Assembly (NCBI GenBank): GCA_964421495.1
Contig: CAYQXO010000003.1
Location: 1 to 57,568 of the forward strand
Length of the DNA: 57,568 bases
Origin: CAJXOW01 sp964421495
Lineage (GTDB): Bacteria; Bacteroidota; Rhodothermia; Balneolales; Balneolaceae
Direction of reading: 5' to 3'
A program made the translations under genes and the position numbers. The notes beneath the pieces were generated by a model. It saw only the letters and a program-made list of their open reading frames with translations, was not told where the DNA came from and searched no databases. Of the stretch, positions 51,605-57,568 are shown piece by piece. Position 1 is the first letter of the stretch; each line of letters opens with the position of its first letter.

Positions 51605-52612
51605 TTACGTATCCAGTTCTTCAATAATAGACCGGGTAAAGGATTCTGTCGTACCGCTGCCGCCTAGATCGGAGGTCAGGGTTTTTCGTTTCCCCAGCGC
51701 AGAGTGGATGGCACGGCGGATGCGGTCGGCGTCCGGTTTTTGATCCAGGTATTCGAGCATCATTAAACTGGAAAACAACAGGGCGGTTGGATTGGCCTTG
51801 TTTTGTCCCGCGATATCGGGAGCCGAGCCGTGTACGGCTTCAAATATGGCTGCATCATCTCCGATATTGGCCGCACCCGTTACGCCGAGTCCGCCGACCA
51901 GTCCGGAGGCCAGGTCAGAAAGTATATCACCGAAGAGGTTGGTGGTTACGATGACGTCAAATTGATGCGGATTCATAACCATCTGCATGGCCATGTTATC
52001 CACGATCTTGTCATCAAATTCTATAGCGGGAAATTCGGACGAAATTTCTTTGCCGATCTCCAGGAATAATCCGGAAGTAAGCTTCAAAATGTTGGCTTTG
52101 TGTACTACGGTTACTTTTTGCCGATCATTTTTCTCTGCATAACGGAACGCCGCCCGCAGAATACGTTCGCTGGCTTTGCGGGTTACTACCGCTATACTCT
52201 CTGCGTGTTCTTCTTCCTTGTCTACCCACCGTTCTTCACCGATATAAAGTCCCTGCGTATTTTCCCGAAATATGACCAGGTCGATATCCTGAAAAGGAGT
52301 ATCTATATGAGGAAGGGAGCGGGCGGGACGAATATTGCTGTACAGGTCGAATTTTTGTCGTAATGCTACATTAATAGATCGGAAGCCAGTCCCGACCGGC
52401 GTGGTCAGCGGACCTTTAAGGGCAATTCGGTGTTCGTTAATAGCCGCTATCGTATCTTCGGGGAGGGCATTGGATTGCTTTTGATGAGCGGTTTCCCCGG
52501 CTTCCCGTTCTATCCAGTTGATATCGAAGTTTGCAGCATCAAATACCTGTTTAACGGAGGAGGTGATTTCGGGTCCGATGCCGTCGCCTGGTATGAGTAC
52601 AACTTTGGTCAT
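51605..52612 (-). CDS. isocitrate/isopropylmalate-type NAD-dependent decarboxylating dehydrogenase
   Basis: 335 residues. It begins VVLIPGDGIGPEI; SINVALRQKFDLYSNIRPARS and IFRENTQGLYIGEE match the NAD-dependent isocitrate dehydrogenase group more closely than LeuB. TVVHKANILK, NMAMQMVMNP and EAVHGSAPDIAGQNKANPTALL follow. The likely reaction is isocitrate to 2-oxoglutarate with NAD. It stands alone, with no leucine or lysine genes adjoining, so isocitrate is the favoured substrate but not certain. Confidence 0.88.
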   Translation of the reverse strand: MTKVVLIPGDGIGPEITSSVKQVFDAANFDINWIEREAGETAHQKQSNALPEDTIAAINEHRIALKGPLTTPVGTGFRSINVALRQKFDLYSNIRPARSLPHIDTPFQDIDLVIFRENTQGLYIGEERWVDKEEEHAESIAVVTRKASERILRAAFRYAEKNDRQKVTVVHKANILKLTSGLFLEIGKEISSEFPAIEFDDKIVDNMAMQMVMNPHQFDVIVTTNLFGDILSDLASGLVGGLGVTGAANIGDDAAIFEAVHGSAPDIAGQNKANPTALLFSSLMMLEYLDQKPDADRIRRAIHSALGKRKTLTSDLGGSGTTESFTRSIIEELDT

Positions 52613-52718
52613 AATCCTGATAAGTTAGTGACAAATTGGTTTTAAATTTCAGACCGGCGTCTTCTGAATGACTAAATGGAACCGGTTTCCAAAATATGGG
52701 TGTTTGTCGAACTTTCAC

Positions 52719-52914
52719 AAAACAATGTAAGAGCTCTTTGAAAAACCGGCAGCGGGTGTTCAGAAGCACTTAAATTATGCAGCCAAAAGCAATGGCTTGA
52801 AAAACTTGATCGTATAGTGCACTAGGCACGGTCGGAGTAGAACTGGTAACGGCTGGATATTTTTGGCTGATGAATACCCGCTGCCGGTTTTTCAAAGAGC
52901 TCTTACATTGTTTT
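52719..52914. repeat. family-2 inverted-repeat element, copy C
   Basis: 196 bases with perfect 39-base arms (AAAACAATGTAAGAGCTC, TTTGAAAAACCGGCAGCGGG, T). The right arm contains the last six codons (Asn-Asn-Val-Arg-Ala-Leu) and stop of the alcohol dehydrogenase gene. Inside, CAGAAGCACTTAAATTATGC and GGCTGATGAATACCCG match copies A and B more loosely. Confidence 0.88.
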
Positions 52915-53914
52915 TCCTCTCTGGGTTTAGGCCAAGATCGATGACGGCAGAGCCGTTGAAATTACCGTGACGCAGGTCATCCAGGGCCCGGTTGGTCTGT
53001 GAAAGCTGGTAGGGGGTTACTTCGGTACGTATGGGGATCTGCGGGGCCAGTTGCAGGAACTCTTCGCCGTCTTTGCGGGTCAGATTGGCCACCGAATGAA
53101 TACTGCGCTCTTCCCAGAGCAGCTTGTAGGGGAATTGGGGGATGTCGCTCATATGTATACCGGCGCAGACGACTCGACCGCCGGGGCGAACGGCCTTGAG
53201 CGCTTCGGGTACGAGGTGACCTGCCGGGGCGAAGATAATGGCGGCGTCTAATTGGTCTGGTGGCGCCGTATCGGATCCACCGGCCCAGACTGCGCCTTTT
53301 TTACGAGCGAATTCCTGGCCGTCGGTGTCGCCGGGACGAGTGAAGGCGTAGACGTCTTTGTCCCGGTGCCGGGTGACCTGTATCAGTACGTGTGCGGCGG
53401 CACCAAACCCGTAAAAACCTATTTTATCGGCCTCCCCGGTCATTCGCAGGGACCGGTATCCAATAAGTCCCGCACAGAGCAAAGGGGCGGCTTGCGTCGC
53501 CGGATAGTCGTCGGCTATGGGAAAACTGTAATTCTCGTGAGCAACGGCATATTCCGCAAAGCCCCCGTCCAGGGTATAGCCGGTAAAACGGGCATTTTCG
53601 CAGAGATTTTCCATGCCGTTGGTACAGTAGTAACATTGGTCACACGTAGCGCCCAGCCAGGGCACCCCGACCCGGTCGCCCGACTCAAACTGTTGAATGT
53701 TATCGCCGGTCTCACGAATAGTACCCACGATCTGGTGTCCCGGAATCAGGGGAGTTTCAGCTTCTTCCAGTTCGCCGTCCACGATATGAAGATCCGTTCG
53801 GCAAACCCCGCAGGCTTCCACCTCCAGCAGTACCTGGTGAGATGCGGGAGAGGGGCGTTTCACTTCCTCCAACTTCAGCGGAGTGCCGGGCCGGTAAAAT
53901 CTCATGGCTTTCAT
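52892..53914 (-). CDS. zinc-dependent alcohol dehydrogenase
   Basis: 340 residues of the MDR fold. Catalytic zinc residues sit in EACGVCRTDLH (about 33-43) and PGHQIVG; structural zinc in CDQCYYCTNGMENLC (about 93-107). The nucleotide site reads IGFYGFGAAAHVLIQ (about 162-176), a slightly unusual GxGxxA. It resembles AdhA-type enzymes. It follows the YVTN-propeller gene by 20 bases. The C-terminal NNVRAL is encoded inside a repeat arm, so its last residues may be a recent addition. Confidence 0.92.
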   Translation of the reverse strand: MKAMRFYRPGTPLKLEEVKRPSPASHQVLLEVEACGVCRTDLHIVDGELEEAETPLIPGHQIVGTIRETGDNIQQFESGDRVGVPWLGATCDQCYYCTNGMENLCENARFTGYTLDGGFAEYAVAHENYSFPIADDYPATQAAPLLCAGLIGYRSLRMTGEADKIGFYGFGAAAHVLIQVTRHRDKDVYAFTRPGDTDGQEFARKKGAVWAGGSDTAPPDQLDAAIIFAPAGHLVPEALKAVRPGGRVVCAGIHMSDIPQFPYKLLWEERSIHSVANLTRKDGEEFLQLAPQIPIRTEVTPYQLSQTNRALDDLRHGNFNGSAVIDLGLNPERKNNVRAL

Positions 53915-53934
53915 GAAGGGACACGATATAGTCT

Positions 53935-54978
53935 TTATGGTCTGAAAAAGGAGATACCGTCGGGTTCCGTACCGGTGGATATAGCCCGCACCACTTCCCA
54001 GGTATCGGTGTCGATTACGGCGACTTGATCCGCTTTGCTGGCGGATACAAAGAGGGTTTTTCCATCGTCCGAGAAAGTGAGTCCGATAGGGACCGCTCCA
54101 TCCCCGAAACGGTTGCCGATGAACCTTTCCTTGTCCGTGCCGCCGGCCTGGAAATTTAGCTTCAACCGTTTGACCTCGCTACGGGAATCAGGATCGAAAA
54201 CGGCGACTTCACTGGATTCAGCATGGGTTGCCCCTATCCATTGATTATCGGCTGAAGCGGCAAGGCGTATGGGAAAGCCGGGACTTTTCAGCGTATCCAG
54301 GAGGTTGTTTCCATCCAGGTCGATGATGGAGATCGTGCCCGAGGCCCGGTCGCTGACCCACAGTTGATTTCGGCCGGGGATCAGTTCCACGCCCTCGGTA
54401 CCCCGGCCCGTTTTGATAATGCGGGCGGGTTGCGAGGCGGAGTCCTGCTTCAAATTGAGTACGGAAACCGAGCCGGATCCAATGTTGGTTGCGTAAGCGA
54501 GGGTATCTGTCGGATGCAGGGCGACCATGTGGGAAAGCTGCTGATCAGTCGGCAGGGCACGCAATCTTTTTTGTCGGTGGACATCAATAATGACGACCGA
54601 CTGTTTCGTCTCGGAAGTGACAATCACGCGACGAGAGTCTTGAAACCAGGCGATCCCGTGAGGTCGCGTGTAGGGAGCAATATCGATAGTGCCGGCAACT
54701 TCTCGTTGTTCCAGGTTTAGCAAGGTCAGGGTATGACCCGCCGTTTGAACTCCGTAGTTGGTGACAATCCCCCACTTCCCGTCTGGTGAAACGGCTACCT
54801 CGTGAGGTCCCCGGCCGGTAGAATACGAGGCAATCTTTTTTCCCGTTTCCGCATTGATTTGCCAACAGGTGTGGTCAGATTTATTTAATACAAGCAGATA
54901 GGGTGTGTCGGCCAACGCCGGACTCCCCGCCAGACCGATAAACAGTAAAATCGGCAATAAATAGCGATAGAGATTCAT
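53935..54978 (-). CDS. secreted YVTN-type beta-propeller protein
   Basis: 347 residues. A signal peptide (about 1-23, ending SPALA) is followed by seven-blade-type repeats: GRGPHEVAVSPDGKWGIVTNYG, HGIAWFQDSRRVIVTSE, MVALHPTDTLAYATNIGSGSVSVLNL, GLTFSDDGKTLFVSASKADQVAVIDTDTWEVV. Such proteins sit in the periplasm or on the surface and often accompany redox enzymes. The alcohol dehydrogenase gene follows 20 bases away and may be co-transcribed. The ligand is unknown. Confidence 0.88.
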   Translation of the reverse strand: MNLYRYLLPILLFIGLAGSPALADTPYLLVLNKSDHTCWQINAETGKKIASYSTGRGPHEVAVSPDGKWGIVTNYGVQTAGHTLTLLNLEQREVAGTIDIAPYTRPHGIAWFQDSRRVIVTSETKQSVVIIDVHRQKRLRALPTDQQLSHMVALHPTDTLAYATNIGSGSVSVLNLKQDSASQPARIIKTGRGTEGVELIPGRNQLWVSDRASGTISIIDLDGNNLLDTLKSPGFPIRLAASADNQWIGATHAESSEVAVFDPDSRSEVKRLKLNFQAGGTDKERFIGNRFGDGAVPIGLTFSDDGKTLFVSASKADQVAVIDTDTWEVVRAISTGTEPDGISFFRP

Positions 54979-55115
54979 AATAGGAATGAGTTGACAGTAA
55001 AAAGAAACGAGACGCAGCGTTTATAAAAGTCCTTATATTATATCGCTTTGCAATTTATATCATCTTGCCTGATTACTATTATAAGAAAACCAGCAAAATT
55101 GCCCAAGGCCGGGAA

Positions 55116-55535
55116 CTACCAACGTTGGATCCAGCGATAGTCGATACTGTAACGCCCCGGTCCCGTGAAGAACAAGGCAATAATGATGATGAGTAATTCG
55201 ATCGCTTCGCTCGCACCCGAGAACCCCTCTCCCGTGCCAAAATGAAAAGCAATGGCCACCAGCAAGTTTAAAAGAACCAAAATAAGGGCCGGAAGAAAGT
55301 AAAGCCCCAGCATTATGGATAAACCCCCGAACGTTTCTGCCAGGGCCGACATGAAGCCGAAGAATACAGGTAAGCTCTCAATACCGATATGCGTGGTCGC
55401 CTCCCCGATCTTGGCCCACTTTTCAGGTCCGCCCATCAGCTTGGGGAAGCCGTGATAGATTAACATGAGACCCGTTCCCATGCGCAATAATAAAATACCG
55501 ATATTGTAAAAATTGCCTTCTACGGTTAGTTTCAT
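55116..55535 (-). CDS. DoxX family membrane protein
   Basis: 139 residues with four membrane helices. The N-terminal GILLLRMGTGLMLIYHGFPKLMGGPEKWAKIG and the later FFGFMSALAETFGGLSIMLGL are the DoxX signature. DoxX proteins occur in the inner membrane, some linked to thiosulfate:quinone oxidation or oxidative-stress resistance; nothing here narrows the role. It stands alone with gaps of about 140 bases on each side. Confidence 0.9.
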   Translation of the reverse strand: MKLTVEGNFYNIGILLLRMGTGLMLIYHGFPKLMGGPEKWAKIGEATTHIGIESLPVFFGFMSALAETFGGLSIMLGLYFLPALILVLLNLLVAIAFHFGTGEGFSGASEAIELLIIIIALFFTGPGRYSIDYRWIQRW

Positions 55536-55682
55536 AGGTTACCCGACCGCTAAGAAATTGTTAAAGTTATGCTTTTGCCAATGCTTGGAGAACCCTTCTT
55601 TTATGATACTGACCAATGCATGTTATGCACGAAGTAAGTATTGAGACCTTGTCATGTGTTTTTTTAATACTTTGGATGCACT

Positions 55683-56702
55683 TCAGTCGTCGGACACAGA
55701 GGTGGTCAGCCGATTGAGTTTTTCGAGCTGGTCGTTGGTTACGTTGAATCCTTCATTGATAGTACGTTCGGCTTCGTCAAAGTCAAAAAGATTGAGGTGA
55801 CCCAGTTGGGGCTGTACCAGGATATCCGGTTGGTCTTCCATTAGTTTGCTGCGGGTAATCTGATACTCCATGATATTGATGGAGTTGGCGATAATGTCAA
55901 AAATATTGGGTTCCCATTGCTGTTCATCATCGTTGCTTTCGAACAGGTTATTAACCGATTGCTTAAGGGAGTATTCGAAAGATCGATAGGTTTGCTCCAG
56001 TTTCGGGGGAAACCATGGACTTTCGGATGCCCGTTCCAGCAGAGACGAGTCCGTGATTGGCCGCTCCCGATTTTTTCGATCTTTACGGCTGTTTTTTAAA
56101 ACCTGGAAACGTTTTTCCCGGCCGTTGCGGGTTATGATATCATTATTCAGATCCACGGCGATAATGAAGTCGGCTCCCATGCTGCGCACCAAATCGACCG
56201 GCACGGGATTTACCAGTCCGCCGTCCACCAAATAGTTCCCGTCGATTTCAAATGGATTAAAAATACCCGGTAGTGAAATGCTGGCCCGAATGGCATGAAT
56301 AAGATCCCCTTTCTCCAGGTCGATTTCTTTTCCCGTCGTCAGATCAGTAGCCGTTACACCCAGTGGGATATTCAGTTCCTCAAATGTCCGGCTGGAAACC
56401 AGAAATTCAATAAGCTGGACCAGTTTTTCGCCCTCGAGTAATCCCTGCTGGGGAAAGTTGAAATCCAGGTAGGCAGTAAATTGACGCCAATCCATACTCA
56501 AGGCGTGGTGCCGAAGCTTTTCCAATTCGCCCGATGCGTAGGCAGCCCCGATTAACGCTCCCATGCTGCTGCCGGCGATATAGTCGACTTTGATTCCGGC
56601 TTTCTCAATGGCTTCGATAACGCCGATATGAGCCAAACCCCGGGAGGCGCCGCTGCCGAGGGCGAGTCCAACTTTTAAAGAGGATGACGAATGTTTTTCC
56701 AT
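55683..56702 (-). CDS. patatin-like phospholipase (RssA-like)
   Basis: 339 residues. The oxyanion loop GSGASRGLAHIGVIEAI (about 16-32), the nucleophile GSSMGALIGAAY (serine near 43) and the aspartate in VDGGLVNPVPVDLV (about 156-169) give the Ser-Asp dyad of patatins. The C-terminal third is an extension (about 200-339) with a basic, charged part. It would hydrolyse acyl ester bonds of phospholipids or related lipids. No signal peptide, so cytoplasmic or membrane-associated. Confidence 0.93.
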   Translation of the reverse strand: MEKHSSSSLKVGLALGSGASRGLAHIGVIEAIEKAGIKVDYIAGSSMGALIGAAYASGELEKLRHHALSMDWRQFTAYLDFNFPQQGLLEGEKLVQLIEFLVSSRTFEELNIPLGVTATDLTTGKEIDLEKGDLIHAIRASISLPGIFNPFEIDGNYLVDGGLVNPVPVDLVRSMGADFIIAVDLNNDIITRNGREKRFQVLKNSRKDRKNRERPITDSSLLERASESPWFPPKLEQTYRSFEYSLKQSVNNLFESNDDEQQWEPNIFDIIANSINIMEYQITRSKLMEDQPDILVQPQLGHLNLFDFDEAERTINEGFNVTNDQLEKLNRLTTSVSDD

Positions 56703-57002
56703 AAAATAGGGTGCCTATGGTTCAAGCTGTTAGATAAAGGATAATAGGCTTCTATGCAAAACTGCAGAGGGTATGGGTAAAATGATTGGGAAGTTCCCTG
56801 GAGAAAGACCACGCGGACCGGATTGAAGCAGATGATTTATGAAAGTGATTGCAAGAGGCGGGCCGTGAAATAAAGTCCTGTGCAGGGTTCTGTCAGAAAT
56901 TATGGGAAGCTGTTGGTTTGTAGGGTAAAGGATCGGTTCGTCCGGATTTTCTATATGAGTCTGCAAATATCTTTCGGTTTTCAACGGTAGTCGAATAGGT
57001 GG
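56703..57002. other. gap between NUDIX and patatin genes
   Basis: 300 bases. An 84-codon minus-strand frame (56730-56984) exists, but its residues (many P, L, H and T in no recognisable pattern) look random and no ribosome-binding site is evident. I see no clear repeat or hairpin here. Confidence 0.4.
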
Positions 57003-57482
57003 TCACGTAACCTGGTCTTTGAGTCGATCCAAAAAAGGTTGCTGGTCATCGATTATTTTGGTCCCCGCTTGCTCGGGCGTGAAAAAAGCGGCGTCATCAA
57101 TTTCAGGAAATTTTTGGAAGTTGCCCGAATTCGGGGGCCATTCCATTTCAAAATGATTGCTGGCCGGTTCGGGGGTGTCTGTTCGTTCCGTTTCGAAAGC
57201 CCAGGCGTGGACGACTTTTCCGGCTTTTTGCTCAATTGTTCCGAGCGTAAGGTAATCTACCTTTTTGACGTCGGGCTCTATCTCCGTTTCTTCAATAAAT
57301 TCCCGGATAGCGGCCTTGAAAGGATCTTCATCTTCTTCAATAAGACCCTTGGGAATCGTCCAGAAGCCGTCGTCTTTGTTTTTGAAAAAAGGTCCCCCGG
57401 GATGAACAAGGTAAACCTCGAATTCCGGATCGAGTCGAAACATCAGCAACCCTGCACTCAAATCTTCTGATGGCATAGCCAA
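57003..57482 (-). CDS. NUDIX hydrolase
   Basis: 159 residues. The Nudix box is GLIEEDEDPFKAAIREFIEETEI (about 46-68, fitting Gx5Ex7REUxEExGU except for the final G). SAGLLMFRLDPEFEVYLVHPGGPF and FWTIPKG precede it, as in diadenosine-polyphosphate and related hydrolases. It would cleave nucleoside diphosphates linked to another group, using Mg2+. The start may be the second ATG (57476). The C-terminus is acidic, with EIDDAAFFTPEQA. Confidence 0.88.
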   Translation of the reverse strand: MAMPSEDLSAGLLMFRLDPEFEVYLVHPGGPFFKNKDDGFWTIPKGLIEEDEDPFKAAIREFIEETEIEPDVKKVDYLTLGTIEQKAGKVVHAWAFETERTDTPEPASNHFEMEWPPNSGNFQKFPEIDDAAFFTPEQAGTKIIDDQQPFLDRLKDQVT

Positions 57483-57568
57483 CCTTTATTTGATTTCTGT
57501 AATTTAGTTATTAGCCTTGCATATATACTAATGCACATTACGATTTGTTAGTTCATTTGACAAAGACG

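Noticed and set aside
56730..56984. 84-codon minus-strand frame upstream of the patatin gene
   Set aside because: Residue composition looks random, no ribosome-binding site and no known motif; more likely non-coding.

Overview
The window looks like chromosome from a Balneolota/Rhodothermota-type bacterium (Bacteroidota relatives). Three things suggest this. Two secreted proteins end in the type IX secretion sorting domain with the 'YPNPFNP' signature, and there are two PorV/PorQ-like outer-membrane proteins. The division and cell-wall cluster runs mraZ-rsmH-ftsL-pbp-murE-mraY-murD-ftsW-murG-murC-ftsQ-ftsA-ftsZ and lacks murF and ddl, as is usual in that branch. There is also a Bacteroidota-type GlmU-like protein. 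Species cannot be named from sequence alone.

Layout. 1-18.4 kb is a mixed, accessory-looking stretch: the 3' part of mscL, a tandem lipoprotein pair, mutS2, a TSUP permease, two PorV/PorQ-like proteins on either side of a FetAB-type ABC exporter, a beta-propeller T9SS cargo, a sirtuin, an SDR protein, a META-domain lipoprotein, a second T9SS cargo and three PIN-domain toxin-antitoxin pairs. 18.5-34.4 kb (minus strand) is the complete dcw cluster, led by mraZ with a recognisable promoter and three 10-bp-spaced MraZ boxes. 35.0-41.0 kb (minus) is a methionine-branch operon: SAM-I riboswitch and terminator, a CoA-binding protein, metY, metX and a fused aspartokinase-homoserine dehydrogenase. 41.5-45.7 kb holds era, pdxJ and a two-component system. 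A tRNA-Leu(CAG) lies at 46.1 kb. 46.2-49.4 kb holds divergent glmU-like and glmS genes of amino-sugar synthesis. 49.5-57.5 kb is metabolic and miscellaneous: a DUF4412 protein, ketopantoate reductase, an isocitrate/isopropylmalate-type dehydrogenase, alcohol dehydrogenase, a YVTN propeller, DoxX, a patatin and a NUDIX hydrolase.

The most unusual content is not coding. At least three families of short (about 150-200 bp) inverted-repeat elements are scattered between genes. Within a family the internal core is conserved. The long outer arms match each other inside one copy but differ from copy to copy, and several arms include the stop codon or last codons of the neighbouring gene. One element is nested inside another. 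A second striking point is an in-frame stop codon that separates the conserved N-terminus of murE, an essential gene, from the rest of the reading frame. Structured, uncharacterised DNA also lies between ftsA and ftsZ, and a perfect 35-bp palindrome lies upstream of mraZ.
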